Source: Erwinia sp. 198
GTDB lineage: Bacteria > Pseudomonadota > Gammaproteobacteria > Enterobacterales > Enterobacteriaceae
NCBI RefSeq assembly: GCF_003937915.1
Contig: NZ_RHUM01000001.1
Coordinates: forward strand, 349,587 to 413,586
Length of the DNA stretch: 64,000 nucleotides
Reading direction: 5' to 3'
The translations under genes were made by a program, and so were the position numbers. Under the pieces are notes generated by a model. The model did no database searches and was not told the origin of the DNA. It saw only the letters and a list, made by a program, of their open reading frames with translations. Positions 18,930-28,849 of this stretch are shown piece after piece (positions within the stretch are counted from its first letter, which is position 1; every line of letters begins with the position of its first letter).

Positions 18930-19062
18930 CGGGATGAAGGCTGCCGGATAACGGCGCCCGCGCCATTCTCTGGCTGCTTAGCGAAGCGGCTTCTTATATC
19001 CCCAGCACTTTTATCAATGCCGCAACCGGGCGTTAACAGGGTGAAGGTCGCCGAATAACGGC
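18849..19062 (+). repeat. 107-bp tandem duplication of the ygfF 3' end
   Basis: Unit 1 is 18849-18955 and unit 2 is 18956-19062. Unit 1 covers the last 27 codons of ygfF including the stop, plus about 26 bp. Unit 2 repeats it: the first 46 or so bases are identical, then substitutions accumulate. Its frame still reads as a YgfF tail (ARAILWLLSEAASY..., ending at TAA) but has no start. By eye about 80-85% of positions match overall. Confidence 0.85.
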
Positions 19063-19245
19063 CAGTTTTTTTTGGTTAAACAGCTGTTACAGCCATTCAT
19101 AGTTTATTTAAGCGTACAGTTGTACTCTGAAATCATTCTCGTTTAAGCTGAACGTGCGCAACTTTCGGACAGGCGGCTGAAAACCAGCCGGGACGTATAT
19201 CCCCTTTGGTCGCCCGTTTGCTTCAGATTGGGAAGAGGACAACGC
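19063..19245 (+). promoter_or_regulatory. Upstream region of trhA
   Basis: Begins with a T-rich stretch (near 19066) and an AT-rich stretch around 19080-19140 that probably contains the promoter. A hairpin GGCTG/CAGCC lies near 19172-19188. GAGGAC lies 7 bases before the trhA ATG. Confidence 0.3.
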
Positions 19246-19899
19246 ATGACCAATAAAAAAATGTTAACGGAGGGCTACTCTGTAGCAGAAGAGGTAGCCA
19301 ACAGCATCAGCCACGGCATTGGCTTTATCTTTGGCATTGTAGGGCTGGTGCTGCTGCTGGCGCAGGCCATCGACAGCCAGGCCAATGCCATCGCCATCAC
19401 CAGCTACAGCCTCTACGGCGGCAGCATGATCCTGCTGTTTCTGGCTTCGACGCTTTATCACGCTATCCCTCATCCGCGCGCCAAAGGCTGGCTGAAAAAG
19501 CTGGATCACTGCGCTATTTATCTGCTGATTGCCGGCACCTATACGCCTTTTCTGCTGGTGGGGCTTAAGTCGCCGCTGGCGCACGGCCTGATGGTGGTGA
19601 TCTGGAGCCTGGCGCTGGTGGGCGTGCTGTTTAAACTGTTTTTTGTGCACCGCTTCGAGGCTTTATCGGTCATCACCTATCTGCTGATGGGCTGGCTGTC
19701 ACTGGTTGTGATTTATCAGCTGGCGATGAAACTGTCGGCGGGCGGCGTCTGGCTGCTGGCGGCGGGCGGCATCATCTATTCGCTGGGGGTAATTTTTTAC
19801 GTCTCAAAACGCATCCCCTATAACCACGCTATCTGGCACGGCTTTGTGCTTGGCGGCAGCATCTGCCATTTTCTGGCGATTTACTTTTATATTTCATAA
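19246..19899 (+). CDS. trhA: Hemolysin III family membrane protein TrhA (YqfA)
   Basis: Integral membrane protein of the hemolysin III/PAQR family, 217 residues with seven hydrophobic helices. In E. coli TrhA has been linked to control of membrane energetics; the molecular role is unclear. PAQR-type metal-binding residues are visible: [12 protein letters not shown] near the N-terminus, STLYHAI in the second helix region, [16 protein letters not shown], and [18 protein letters not shown] near the C-terminus. The frame is open 18 bases upstream; ATG 19246 is preferred because GAGGAC precedes it. Confidence 0.93.
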   Translation: MTNKKMLTEGYSVAEEVANSISHGIGFIFGIVGLVLLLAQAIDSQANAIAITSYSLYGGSMILLFLASTLYHAIPHPRAKGWLKKLDHCAIYLLIAGTYTPFLLVGLKSPLAHGLMVVIWSLALVGVLFKLFFVHRFEALSVITYLLMGWLSLVVIYQLAMKLSAGGVWLLAAGGIIYSLGVIFYVSKRIPYNHAIWHGFVLGGSICHFLAIYFYIS

Positions 19900-19920
19900 A
19901 AAAGGGGCCCTCAGGCCCCT
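19898..19920 (-). terminator. Rho-independent terminator of ygfZ
   Basis: On the minus strand GGGGCC-TGAG-GGCCCC is followed by TTTTTT. It lies immediately after the ygfZ stop and touches the trhA stop on the other strand. Only the minus orientation has a T tract. Confidence 0.75.
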
Positions 19921-19925
19921 GACGG

Positions 19926-20906
19926 TTAAGAAATCTCGTAGGGCAGCGGCTGAATAGCCAGGCTGCCGCCCTCGTCGCCCTGTACCCGCAGCGCCGTTTC
20001 CGGCTCCAGATCGTTATTCAGCACCGCCTGCACCCAGACATCGCCATTATCCAGCTGACAGGCTGCCAGTATGGTGCCGGTGCGGCGCCAGTTGTCGCCC
20101 AGCTTCATTTCCAGCGCATCCGCAGCGGCCGGAACGCGGGCAGCCTTGCCGGCCAGCCAATAAAGTGCACGCTTGTTGGCACCGCGGAATTTAGCGCGCG
20201 CCACCATTTCCTGGCCCGTATAGCAGCCTTTCTTAAAGCTGATAGCGTCCAGCGCCTGCAGGTTTGTCGCCTGAGGAATAAACTGCGCGCTGTTCGCCGC
20301 ATCAATAACGGGCAGGCCAGCTTCGATATTCAGCGCCAGCCACTGCGAGCTGTCGGTTAGCTGTGCCTGACCGTCCAGGGCTGCGCGCAGCGCCAGTGCT
20401 CTGTCGCGATTCAGGATCAGCAGAAAGCGTTCCGCTGGCGCGGGAAACCACAGCAGCGTCGCATCATCCTGCTGCACCACTGGGTTTTCGGCGTCCGGCA
20501 GCGCGTCAAACAGCCCGGCCAGCGCGGCGCGAGCCTGAAAACCGGCTACGCCCAGCAGCACCGCTTCGTCATCCGCTTCGATAGCGACTTTGGCGAAAAC
20601 GGCATACTTTTTCAGCTCGCTGATTTGCGTATCGCGCAGGCTGCGGCGTTCGAGATAGGCAAAGCCTTCGCCACGGTGAAACAGACGCAGATTGCTCCAC
20701 ATTTTTCCTTTTGCATCGCAGTGGGCTGCGGGGAGATGCGCATTGACGCCCAGCGCGGCGACGTCCAGCGTCAGCTGCCCCTGCAAATAGCTGACGCGGT
20801 CCGCGCCGGTCACGTTGACCAGCGCCCACTCTTCCAGCGAGATCAGCGTAAGCGGCAGACGGGCAGAGGCCGCAGGTTGACGAGGCGGGAAAGATAAAGT
20901 CGGCAT
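19926..20906 (-). CDS. ygfZ: Folate-dependent Fe-S cluster protein YgfZ
   Basis: Tetrahydrofolate-binding protein needed for activity of several iron-sulphur enzymes such as MiaB. It has 326 residues with the same fold as GcvT. The signature KGCYTGQE, holding the essential Cys, is present in the C-terminal third ([19 protein letters not shown]). It is divergent from sdhE with about 216 bp between starts, the conserved arrangement. Confidence 0.96.
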   Translation of the reverse strand: MPTLSFPPRQPAASARLPLTLISLEEWALVNVTGADRVSYLQGQLTLDVAALGVNAHLPAAHCDAKGKMWSNLRLFHRGEGFAYLERRSLRDTQISELKKYAVFAKVAIEADDEAVLLGVAGFQARAALAGLFDALPDAENPVVQQDDATLLWFPAPAERFLLILNRDRALALRAALDGQAQLTDSSQWLALNIEAGLPVIDAANSAQFIPQATNLQALDAISFKKGCYTGQEMVARAKFRGANKRALYWLAGKAARVPAAADALEMKLGDNWRRTGTILAACQLDNGDVWVQAVLNNDLEPETALRVQGDEGGSLAIQPLPYEIS

Positions 20907-21122
20907 AGCGGATTCCTGAAGTCAAATAAGCCTGCATTCATGTTAAAAGAGCCGCCCGGCTTTGCAACCTGTTTTCTGAAGGCGACGCACAAAAGGCGCG
21001 CTTGCGCGGCAACAAATGCTTTTATCGTGCGGCGCGTTACGCAAAGCCAAATTGCGCCATCAACATTGGCTTAAAAAAGCGCTACACTAGCGGCCATCTT
21101 TCACCGACTGACGATGGAAAGC

Positions 21123-21389
21123 ATGGATATTGAAAATAGAGCGCGCGTGCAGTGGGCCTGCCGGCGCGGTATGCGGGAACTGGATATCTCCATCATGCCG
21201 TTCTTTGAATATGAATATGACACGCTGAGCGATGGCGATAAAAAGATCTTTATTCGCCTGCTGGAAAGCGACGATCCCGATCTGTTCAACTGGATGATGA
21301 ATCATGGCGAACCTGCCGATCCGGAACTGAAACGCATGGTTCATCTGATCCAGCAGCGAAACCAGCAGCGTGGCCCTGTGGCGTTCTGA
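21123..21389 (+). CDS. sdhE: FAD assembly factor SdhE
   Basis: Helps covalent attachment of FAD to succinate dehydrogenase and fumarate reductase flavoproteins. It has 88 residues, the E. coli length. The conserved RGxxE motif is present ([12 protein letters not shown], near residues 13-24), followed by PFFEYEYD and [13 protein letters not shown] 21123 is preferred over the in-frame ATG 21114 because it matches the family N-terminus ([15 protein letters not shown]). It overlaps ygfX by 20 bp. Confidence 0.95.
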   Translation: MDIENRARVQWACRRGMRELDISIMPFFEYEYDTLSDGDKKIFIRLLESDDPDLFNWMMNHGEPADPELKRMVHLIQQRNQQRGPVAF

Positions 21390-21768
21390 TCTGCGGGTCT
21401 CCTGGCAGGCGCAGTGGATGTCGCTTTCGCTGCACGGCGTGGTGGTGATAGCGCTGCTGCTGGCGCCGTGGCCGGCCAGCCTAACGGTAGTGTGGATGCT
21501 GCTGCTGACGCTGGTGGTGCTGGAGTGCGTGCGTAGCCAGCGGCGCATTCGCAGCCGGGAAGGCGATATCGCGCTGCTGGCCGACCGTCAGCTGCAATGG
21601 CGGCAGAAGCACTGGCGCATTTGCGGTCGGCCGTGGATGACACGGCGAGCGATCCTGCTGGCGCTGCGCTCCGCTAAAGGCGAGCGCGAGAAGCTCTGGC
21701 TGCTGCGCGACAGCATGAACGAAAGCGAGTGGCGGCAGCTCCGTCAACAGCTGCTCGCTATTCACTGA
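21370..21768 (+). CDS. ygfX: Membrane protein YgfX (CptA)
   Basis: Small inner-membrane protein of 132 residues. In E. coli it has been described as the toxin partner of CptB/SdhE and as an FtsZ/MreB inhibitor, a role that is debated. Two hydrophobic helices lie close together (about 17-36 and 38-52), followed by a basic cytoplasmic domain. The start is GTG 21370 inside the end of sdhE, as in E. coli; the text after it ([15 protein letters not shown]) matches the family. The overlap with sdhE implies translational coupling. Confidence 0.9.
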   Translation: MALWRSDLRVSWQAQWMSLSLHGVVVIALLLAPWPASLTVVWMLLLTLVVLECVRSQRRIRSREGDIALLADRQLQWRQKHWRICGRPWMTRRAILLALRSAKGEREKLWLLRDSMNESEWRQLRQQLLAIH

Positions 21769-21777
21769 ACGCCAGGC

Positions 21778-22296
21778 TTACAGCGTGGCGGCCATTTCCG
21801 TCAGGATTTGTTCGCACCACTGCGCGATACGCTCGTCCGTCAGCTCAAACTGGTTAACGTCGTCCAGCGCCAGGCCGACAAACTGCTGGCCGTCGGCGGT
21901 TAGCGGCTTCCGGCTGATAAACTCGTAGCCTTTGGTAGGCCAGTAGCCAACGAAAACGACGCCCAGCGGTTGCAGCACCTCATGCAGCATGCCAAGCGCG
22001 TCCAGAAACCATTCGCTGTATTCGGCCTGATCGCCCATGCCGTACAGCGCCACGGTTTTGCCGCGCAGGTTTAGCGTAGCGAGGTCGGTCCAAACCGCCT
22101 CCCAGTCCTCCTGGATTTCGCCGAAGTCCCAGGTGGGAATGCCCAGGATCAGCATGTCGTACTGCTCCATCAGCTGCGGCGAGTCCTCTTTCAGATTGTG
22201 CAGCGTAACAAGATCCTCGCCGATAAAATCGCGGATTTTCTCCGCCGCCATCTCGGTATAACAGGTGCTGGAACCGTAAAAAAGCCCGATGTTCAT
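21778..22296 (-). CDS. fldB: Flavodoxin FldB
   Basis: FMN electron carrier of 172 residues (E. coli 173), a stationary/stress-type flavodoxin. The FMN phosphate loop [12 protein letters not shown] opens the protein; the isoalloxazine loops are [11 protein letters not shown] and [17 protein letters not shown]. An upstream in-frame TTG at 22311 could add five residues, but AGGAGA would lie only one base from it. ATG 22296 is kept, with the caveat that its spacing is long. It converges with ygfX (9 bp between ends) and is divergent from xerD. Confidence 0.94.
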   Translation of the reverse strand: MNIGLFYGSSTCYTEMAAEKIRDFIGEDLVTLHNLKEDSPQLMEQYDMLILGIPTWDFGEIQEDWEAVWTDLATLNLRGKTVALYGMGDQAEYSEWFLDALGMLHEVLQPLGVVFVGYWPTKGYEFISRKPLTADGQQFVGLALDDVNQFELTDERIAQWCEQILTEMAATL

Positions 22297-22391
22297 ACGC
22301 GGTTTACTCAATTCTCCTGGTTCAATGGCGCGAATTATATCAGAATTGAGCTTTGACGGTGTGCCGTCGGGTAAGTGGAAAAGGAGTCAAC

Positions 22392-23285
22392 GTGCCGGAC
22401 AGCGATCTGACAGAGCAGTTTCTTGATGCCTTATGGATTGAGCGAAATCTTGCGCAAAACACCGTAGCTTCCTATCGGCTCGATCTGATGTCGCTGGTGA
22501 ACTGGCTGGCGCATCACCGGCTGGATCTGCTGCATGTAGACAGCGCCGGGCTACAGAACTTTCTGGCCGAGCGCGTGGAAGGCGGCTATAAGGCCAGCAG
22601 TTCTGCTCGCCTGCTCAGCGCCATGCGGCGTCTGTTCCAGTATCTTTATCGGGAGAAGCTGCGTGAAGACGATCCCAGCGCGCTGCTGGCCTCGCCTAAA
22701 CTGCCGCAGCGGCTGCCGAAAGATCTTAGCGAAGCGCAGATAGAGCGGCTGCTGCAGGCGCCCTCTACGGATATCCCGATAGAGCTGCGCGACAAAGCCA
22801 TGCTGGAGCTGCTCTATGCCACCGGGCTGCGCGTCACGGAGCTGGTCAGCCTGACGCTGAACAACGTCAGCCTGCGCCAGGGCGTGGTGCGCGTGGTGGG
22901 CAAAGGCGATAAAGAGCGGCTGGTGCCGCTGGGCGAAGAGGCGCTGCACTGGCTGGAGCATTACATTGAATATGGTCGTCCGTGGCTGCTGAATGGACAG
23001 ACGCTGGACGTGCTTTTCCCCAGCAACCGCGCACAGCAAATGACCCGACAAACGTTCTGGCACCGCATCAAGCATTATGCGACGCTGGCGGGCATCGACA
23101 GTGAAAAGCTCTCCCCCCACGTGCTGCGACACGCTTTCGCCACGCATTTGTTGAACCACGGCGCCGATCTGCGGGTCGTACAGATGCTGTTAGGGCATAG
23201 CGACCTGTCCACCACGCAAATTTATACCCACGTCGCCACCGAGCGGCTACGGCAGTTACATCAACAGCATCATCCCCGCGCCTGA
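22392..23285 (+). CDS. xerD: Site-specific tyrosine recombinase XerD
   Basis: With XerC, resolves chromosome dimers at dif under FtsK control. It has 297 residues against 298. The catalytic set is complete by comparison with E. coli: Arg147 (TGLRVTEL), Lys171, His243 and Arg246 (HVLRHAFATHLL), His269 (LGHSDLS) and Tyr278 (YTHV). The start is GTG 22392, with AAGGAG at 22381-22386. The N-terminal 20 residues differ from E. coli, while the rest is nearly identical. It heads xerD-dsbC-recJ. Confidence 0.96.
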   Translation: MPDSDLTEQFLDALWIERNLAQNTVASYRLDLMSLVNWLAHHRLDLLHVDSAGLQNFLAERVEGGYKASSSARLLSAMRRLFQYLYREKLREDDPSALLASPKLPQRLPKDLSEAQIERLLQAPSTDIPIELRDKAMLELLYATGLRVTELVSLTLNNVSLRQGVVRVVGKGDKERLVPLGEEALHWLEHYIEYGRPWLLNGQTLDVLFPSNRAQQMTRQTFWHRIKHYATLAGIDSEKLSPHVLRHAFATHLLNHGADLRVVQMLLGHSDLSTTQIYTHVATERLRQLHQQHHPRA

Positions 23286-23329
23286 CGCGGTGATCAAACG
23301 GCCAAACTATAAGGCCATGAGGATAATCA

Positions 23330-24028
23330 ATGAAAAAGCGTTACTTTCTCCTTTCCCTGCTGGTAGCAGCCGGCCTGGCGCACGCCGATGATGCGGCCAT
23401 TAAGCAATCTCTGGCGAAGCTGGGACTACAGCAGATGGAGATCCAGCCGTCGCCTTTGCCAGGGATGAAAACCGTACTGACTGAAAGCGGCGTGCTTTAC
23501 GTCAGCGAAGACGGCAAACAGTTTATCCAGGGGCCGCTGTACGATATCAGCGGCGCGCAGCCGATCAACGTCACCAACAAACTGTTGGAGAAAAAAGTCG
23601 ACGCGCTGAGCAGCGAAATGATCGTGTATAAAGCGCCGAAAGAGCAGCATGTCATTACCGTCTTTACCGACATCACCTGCGGCTACTGCCACAAGCTGCA
23701 CTCGCAGATGGCGGACTACAACGCGCTGGGGATCACCGTGCGCTATCTGGCCTTCCCACGTGAAGGCATGAACGGACAGGTTGCCAAAGAGATGAAGTCA
23801 ATCTGGTGCGTGGCCGATCGCAAAAAAGCGTTCGACGCGGCGATGAAAGGCGAAACCCCTGCGGCGGCCGACTGCAAAATCGACCTGGCCAGGCATTATC
23901 AGCTGGGCATTCTCTACGGTATTCAGGGCACGCCAGCCATCCTGCTGCAAAACAGTATGATGATCCCTGGCTATCAGGGGCCGCAGGAGATGAAAAAGCT
24001 GCTGGATAGCCAGAAGACAGGCGGCTAA
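23330..24028 (+). CDS. dsbC: Disulfide isomerase DsbC
   Basis: Periplasmic dimeric protein-disulphide isomerase kept reduced by DsbD. It has 232 residues. A signal peptide spans about residues 1-19 (ends GLAHA), then comes the dimerisation domain, a linker, and a thioredoxin-fold domain with C117-G-Y-C120. Another Cys pair (WCVADRK and ADCKID) is as in the family. The cis-proline loop is GTPAI. It lies between xerD and recJ, the conserved order. Confidence 0.97.
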   Translation: MKKRYFLLSLLVAAGLAHADDAAIKQSLAKLGLQQMEIQPSPLPGMKTVLTESGVLYVSEDGKQFIQGPLYDISGAQPINVTNKLLEKKVDALSSEMIVYKAPKEQHVITVFTDITCGYCHKLHSQMADYNALGITVRYLAFPREGMNGQVAKEMKSIWCVADRKKAFDAAMKGETPAAADCKIDLARHYQLGILYGIQGTPAILLQNSMMIPGYQGPQEMKKLLDSQKTGG

Positions 24029-24033
24029 GCCCA

Positions 24034-25752
24034 GTGAAAGGAAAAACCGAATTACGCCGCCGCGTGGCGGCGCAGGCGTGCGAGCTGCCGGAGGATCTCC
24101 ATCCTCTGCTGCGACGCCTCTATGCGCACCGCGGCGTTAAGCAGGCCGTCGAGCTGGAACGCGGTGCCAAAAATCTCCACGCGTTTCACTCGCTCAGCGG
24201 CATTGAGCGGGCGGCAGAGATCCTGCAAAAGGCGATTGCCGATAACCTGTGCATTATGATCGTCGGCGATTTCGATGCTGACGGCGCCACCAGCACCGCG
24301 CTGACCGTATTGGCTTTACGCAGCATGGGCGGTCGCAATATCAAATATCTGGTGCCAAACCGCTTTGACGATGGCTACGGCCTGAGCCCGGAAGTGGTGG
24401 AGCAGGCGGCGGCGCGCGGCGCGCAGCTGATTATGACCGTAGATAACGGCATCTCTTCCCATGCGGGCGTCGCGCTGGCGCACGAAAAAGGCATTGCCGT
24501 AGTGATCACCGATCACCATCTTCCTGGCGATACGCTGCCGGATGCGGAAGCGATTGTTAATCCTAACCTGGCGGACAGCGAGTTCCCTTCACGCTCGCTG
24601 GCGGGGGTGGGCGTCGCGTTTTATCTTATGCTGGCGCTGCGCGCGCGGCTGCGCGACAGCGGCGTCGCCACGCTGCCGAACCTGGCCGAGCTGCTGGATC
24701 TGGTGGCGCTGGGCACGGTGGCGGACGTGGTGCCGCTGGACGCCAATAACCGCATCCTGGTCTGGCAAGGGCTGAGCCGTATTCGCGCCGGTAAATGCCG
24801 CGTCGGCATCCGGGCGCTGCTGGAAATCGCCAATCGTGATGCGCGCCAGCTTGCCGCCAGCGACCTGGGTTTTGCGCTGGGGCCGCGTCTCAATGCAGCC
24901 GGACGGCTGGACGATATGTCGGTCGGCGTCGCGCTGTTGCTTAGCGAAGACCTCGCCCAGGCGCGCATGCTGGCCAGCGAGCTGGATGCGCTGAACCAGA
25001 CGCGCAAAGAGATAGAGCAGGGGATGCAGACGGAGGCGCTGGCGCTGTGCGATGCGCTGGAGCGCAGCAGCGAAGCGCTGCCGCTTGGCATCGCTATGTA
25101 TCATCCGGAATGGCACCAGGGCGTGGTCGGCATCCTGGCTTCGCGGCTGAAAGAGCGCTTTCACCGTCCGGTTATCGCTTTTGCGCCCGCCGGTGACGGC
25201 ACGCTGAAAGGGTCGGGACGATCCATCAGCGGGCTGCATATGCGCGACGCGCTTGAGCGGCTGGATACGCTCTATCCCGGCCTGATTATCAAGTTTGGCG
25301 GCCACGCGATGGCGGCGGGCCTGTCGCTGGAGGCGGAGAAGTTCGACGAATTCCGCCAGCGCTTTGGCGAGCTGATCGGCGAATGGCTCAGCGAAGAGTC
25401 TTTGCAGGGCGTGGTCTGGTCAGACGGCCAGCTGATGGCGCAGGAGCTGACGCTGCCCACCGCAGAGCTGCTGCGTGAAGCCGGGCCGTGGGGGCAGGCG
25501 TTTCCCGAACCGCAGTTTGACGGCAAATTTAAGCTGATCCAGCAGCGGCTGGTGGGCGAGCGCCATCTGAAGGTTATGCTGGAGCCGCTGGGCGGCGGGC
25601 CGCTGCTGGACGGTATCGCTTTTAATATTGATACCGCGCTCTGGCCCGATGCGAGCGTGAAGCAGGTAGAGCTGGCCTACAAGCTGGATATCAACGAGTT
25701 TCGCGGCAACCGCAGCGTACAGCTGATTATCGAGCATCTCTGGCCGCTGTAG
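24034..25752 (+). CDS. recJ: Single-strand DNA exonuclease RecJ
   Basis: 5'-3' exonuclease specific for single-stranded DNA in RecF-pathway recombination and mismatch repair. It has 572 residues (E. coli 577). DHH-family motifs are present: VGDFDADGAT, TVDNGISSHAG, TDHHLPGDTLP and GTVADVVPL. Further on come the DHHA1 segment (KFGGHAMAAGLSL) and a C-terminal OB-like domain (YKLDINEFRGNRSVQLII). The start is GTG 24034, five bases after the dsbC stop, so translation is probably coupled. Confidence 0.96.
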   Translation: MKGKTELRRRVAAQACELPEDLHPLLRRLYAHRGVKQAVELERGAKNLHAFHSLSGIERAAEILQKAIADNLCIMIVGDFDADGATSTALTVLALRSMGGRNIKYLVPNRFDDGYGLSPEVVEQAAARGAQLIMTVDNGISSHAGVALAHEKGIAVVITDHHLPGDTLPDAEAIVNPNLADSEFPSRSLAGVGVAFYLMLALRARLRDSGVATLPNLAELLDLVALGTVADVVPLDANNRILVWQGLSRIRAGKCRVGIRALLEIANRDARQLAASDLGFALGPRLNAAGRLDDMSVGVALLLSEDLAQARMLASELDALNQTRKEIEQGMQTEALALCDALERSSEALPLGIAMYHPEWHQGVVGILASRLKERFHRPVIAFAPAGDGTLKGSGRSISGLHMRDALERLDTLYPGLIIKFGGHAMAAGLSLEAEKFDEFRQRFGELIGEWLSEESLQGVVWSDGQLMAQELTLPTAELLREAGPWGQAFPEPQFDGKFKLIQQRLVGERHLKVMLEPLGGGPLLDGIAFNIDTALWPDASVKQVELAYKLDINEFRGNRSVQLIIEHLWPL

Positions 25753-25899
25753 CCTGAACAGGCCAGTCTTACTCAGTCAGGAAGAGGTTGTGATTTGTCA
25801 TGGCAGAGGGATAGCGTAACAAGTAAACGCTTTTCATTATCCTGCAGCCCCAAAATGGGACTGGGATAGTCAAGGCGAATGTTTACCCAGGGAGGGGAC

Positions 25900-26100
25900 A
25901 TGAAGATTATCGCGGTAGCGCCATTACGGGAATTCTGGCCCCCCACAATCAGGCCGCCTAAGGCCTGGGTTGATGAAGTCAGAAAAGCGGCCTGGCGGAC
26001 GCCACAGGATATAAAGAGGCGCTATCCGTCAGCCGATTTGGTGGCCGCCGGTGCGCCTTCCGACTATGGGATTGGCTGCGGTAAACTGCTGCCGCGCTAA
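25900..26100 (+). pseudogene. Truncated HigB/RelE-type toxin remnant
   Basis: A 66-residue frame with a good ribosome site (GGAGGGGAC). Its first two thirds match the HigB mRNA-interferase pattern: MKIIAVAPLREFW, then KAWVDEVRKAAWRTPQDIKRRYPSAD. HigB proteins are about 95-105 residues and continue with an N-x-F-N-I-x-G-N-K-Y-R-L strand. Here the text decays to DYGIGCGKLLPR and stops, so the C-terminal sheet with catalytic residues is missing. No HigA antitoxin follows; prfB begins 68 bp later. The family call is from memory of the N-terminal motif. The insertion separates recJ from prfB, adjacent in E. coli. Confidence 0.6.
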
Positions 26101-26168
26101 CGCTACAAACTCCCCGCAAATTCGTTTAAACTGCGTAGTTACATTGCAGACTTTTGAAGATCTAAATC

Positions 26169-27267
26169 ATGTTTGAAATTAATCCGGTAAAGAACCGAAT
26201 TCAGGATCTCACTGAGCGCAGCAGCGTTCTCAGGGGGTATCTTTGACTACGATGCCAAGAAAGAGCGCTTAGAAGAAGTTAACGCCGAGCTGGAACAGCC
26301 GGACGTCTGGAACGAGCCTGAACGCGCGCAGGCGCTGGGCAAAGAGCGTTCCGCGCTGGAAGCGGTAGTAGAAACGCTGGATCAGCTGAGCCAGGGGCTG
26401 GAAGATGTTGCCGGCCTGCTGGAGCTGGCGGTGGAAGCGGACGACGAAGAAACCTTCAACGAAGCGGTTGCCGAGCTGGACGGTCTGGATAAAAAGCTCG
26501 CCGATCTTGAATTCCGCCGCATGTTCTCCGGCGAGTACGACGGCGCGGACTGCTACATCGACATTCAGGCCGGCTCAGGCGGGACGGAAGCGCAGGACTG
26601 GGCCAGTATGCTGGTGCGTATGTACCTGCGCTGGGCCGAGGCGAAAGGCTTTAAAACGGAAGTGATCGAAGAGTCCGAAGGTGAAGTAGCCGGCACTAAA
26701 TCCGCCACGCTGCGCATCAGCGGCGATTATGCTTTCGGCTGGCTGCGTACCGAAACCGGCGTGCATCGCCTGGTGCGTAAAAGCCCGTTCGACTCCGGCG
26801 GCCGCCGCCATACCTCTTTCAGTTCCGCGTTTGTCTACCCGGAAGTGGACGACGATATCGATATCGAGATTAACCCGGCCGACCTGCGTATTGACGTTTA
26901 CCGCGCCTCCGGCGCCGGTGGTCAGCACGTTAACCGTACGGAATCGGCGGTGCGTATTACCCATATTCCAACCGGCACGGTGACCCAGTGCCAGAACGAC
27001 CGTTCTCAGCATAAGAACAAAGACCAGGCGATGAAGCAGATGAAGGCGAAGCTGTACGAGCTGGAAATGCAGAAGAAAAATGCTGAGAAACAGTCGCTGG
27101 AAGATAACAAATCCGATATCGGCTGGGGCAGCCAGATCCGCTCCTACGTGCTGGACGATTCACGCATCAAGGATCTGCGCACCGGCGTGGAGACCCGTAA
27201 TACTCAGGCGGTGCTGGACGGCGATCTGGACCGATTTATTGAAGCAAGTTTAAAAGCAGGGCTATAA
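26169..27267 (+). CDS. prfB: Peptide chain release factor 2, programmed +1 frameshift
   Basis: Recognises UGA and UAA stop codons and releases the finished peptide. The reading frame starts at ATG 26169, reaches an in-frame TGA at codon 26 (26244-26246), and continues in the +1 frame. The joined product (26169-26243 plus 26245-27267) is 365 residues, equal to E. coli RF2. The frameshift site is CTT TGA C with a Shine-Dalgarno-like AGGGGG (26232-26237) just before it, the known autoregulatory arrangement: low RF2 favours shifting. The codon-recognition SPF (VRKSPFDSG) and the GGQ of [15 protein letters not shown] are intact. lysS follows after 9 bp. Confidence 0.98.
26232..26247 (+). promoter_or_regulatory. 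RF2 programmed frameshift site
   Basis: AGGGGG (26232-26237), spacer TAT, then CTT TGA C. The stop TGA is read by RF2 itself, so frameshifting rises when RF2 is scarce. Confidence 0.95.
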
Positions 27268-27276
27268 GGAACTGAC

Positions 27277-28797
27277 ATGTCAGAACAACAACCGCAGGGC
27301 GCCGACGCCGCACTTGAGCTGAATAATGAACTGAAAGCGCGTCGCGAAAAGCTGAGCGCGCTGCGTGAGAACGGCGTGGCATTTCCCAATGATTTCCGTC
27401 GCGACAGCCTTTCCGATAAGCTGCACGCAGAATATGACGCGAAAGAGAATGAAGAGCTGGAAGCGCTGGGCACAGAAGTCAGCGTGGCGGGACGCATGAT
27501 GACGCGCCGTATTATGGGCAAGGCATCCTTCGTCACGCTGCAGGACGTAGGCGGTCGCATCCAGCTGTATGTTTCTCGCGACGATCTGGCGGAAGGCATT
27601 TACAACGAACAGTTTAAAAAGTGGGATCTCGGCGATATCGTCGGCGCTCGCGGCAGGTTGTTTAAGACCAAAACCGGCGAGCTTTCTATCCACTGTAGCG
27701 AACTGCGTCTGCTGACCAAAGCGCTGCGCCCGCTGCCGGATAAGTTCCACGGCCTGGCCGATCAGGAAACCCGCTATCGCCAGCGCTATCTGGATCTGAT
27801 CTCTAACGACGACTCGCGCAAAACCTTTAAAATTCGTTCGCAGATCATGGCGGGCATCCGCAGCTTTATGGTCGGCCGCGACTTTATGGAAGTGGAAACG
27901 CCAATGATGCAGGTGATCCCCGGCGGCGCTTCTGCCCGTCCGTTTATCACCCATCATAACGCGCTGGATATCGACATGTATCTGCGCATCGCGCCCGAGC
28001 TTTACCTGAAGCGTCTGGTGGTCGGCGGCTTCGATCGCGTCTTCGAGATCAACCGTAACTTCCGTAACGAAGGGATTTCGCCGCGTCATAACCCAGAGTT
28101 CACCATGATGGAACTCTATATGGCCTATGCGGACTACAAGGACCTGATCGAACTGACCGAAAGCCTGTTCCGTACGCTGGCGCAGGACGTGCTGGGCACC
28201 ACGGTAGTGCCTTACGGCGATCAGGAATTCGACTTCGGCAAGCCGTTCGACAAACTGACGATGAAAGAAGCCATTCAGAAATACCGTCCGGAAACCGATC
28301 TGGCCGACCTGGATGATTTCGACAAAGCCTGCGCTATCGCGCAGTCTCTGGGCATCAAGATTGAGAAGAGCTGGGGCCTGGGCCGCGTGGTAACCGAAAT
28401 CTTCGAAGAGACGGCGGAAAGCCATCTGATCCAGCCGACCTTTATCACCGAATATCCGGCCGAAGTGTCGCCGCTGGCTCGCCGCAACGACGTTAACCCG
28501 GAAATCACCGACCGCTTCGAGTTCTTTATCGGCGGCCGTGAAATCGGTAACGGCTTCTCCGAGCTGAACGACGCGCAGGATCAGGCTGAACGCTTCCTGC
28601 AGCAGGTGAACGCCAAGGATGCAGGCGACGACGAAGCGATGTTCTACGACGAAGACTACGTAACGGCGCTGGAGCACGGCCTGCCGCCAACAGCGGGTCT
28701 GGGTATCGGTATCGACCGTATGGTGATGCTGTTTACCAACAGCCACACTATCCGCGACGTGATCCTGTTCCCGGCGCTGCGCCCGTCAGGAAAATAA
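27277..28797 (+). CDS. lysS: Lysyl-tRNA synthetase
   Basis: Class II synthetase charging tRNA-Lys. It has 506 residues (E. coli 505). The N-terminal OB-fold anticodon domain (about 65-145) precedes the catalytic domain, with motif 2 ([26 protein letters not shown] region) and motif 3 ([15 protein letters not shown]) intact. It forms the conserved prfB-lysS unit. It is followed directly by a strong terminator. Confidence 0.98.
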   Translation: MSEQQPQGADAALELNNELKARREKLSALRENGVAFPNDFRRDSLSDKLHAEYDAKENEELEALGTEVSVAGRMMTRRIMGKASFVTLQDVGGRIQLYVSRDDLAEGIYNEQFKKWDLGDIVGARGRLFKTKTGELSIHCSELRLLTKALRPLPDKFHGLADQETRYRQRYLDLISNDDSRKTFKIRSQIMAGIRSFMVGRDFMEVETPMMQVIPGGASARPFITHHNALDIDMYLRIAPELYLKRLVVGGFDRVFEINRNFRNEGISPRHNPEFTMMELYMAYADYKDLIELTESLFRTLAQDVLGTTVVPYGDQEFDFGKPFDKLTMKEAIQKYRPETDLADLDDFDKACAIAQSLGIKIEKSWGLGRVVTEIFEETAESHLIQPTFITEYPAEVSPLARRNDVNPEITDRFEFFIGGREIGNGFSELNDAQDQAERFLQQVNAKDAGDDEAMFYDEDYVTALEHGLPPTAGLGIGIDRMVMLFTNSHTIRDVILFPALRPSGK

Positions 28798-28814
28798 GCG
28801 AAGGCTGTGGGATT

Positions 28815-28840
28815 AAGGGGCGACTTGTCGCCCCTTTTTT
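28815..28840 (+). terminator. Rho-independent terminator of prfB-lysS
   Basis: GGGGCGAC (28817-28824) and GTCGCCCC (28827-28834) form a GC-rich stem followed by TTTTTT. Confidence 0.85.
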
Positions 28841-28849
28841 ATCGCTGAT

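Noticed and set aside
26169..26250. Apparent frameshift or premature stop in prfB
   Set aside because: It is the programmed +1 frameshift of RF2, with AGGGGG and CTT TGA C in place.
27280..28746. 488-codon minus-strand frame opposite lysS
   Set aside because: Shadow of lysS codon bias, with no ribosome site or recognisable domain.
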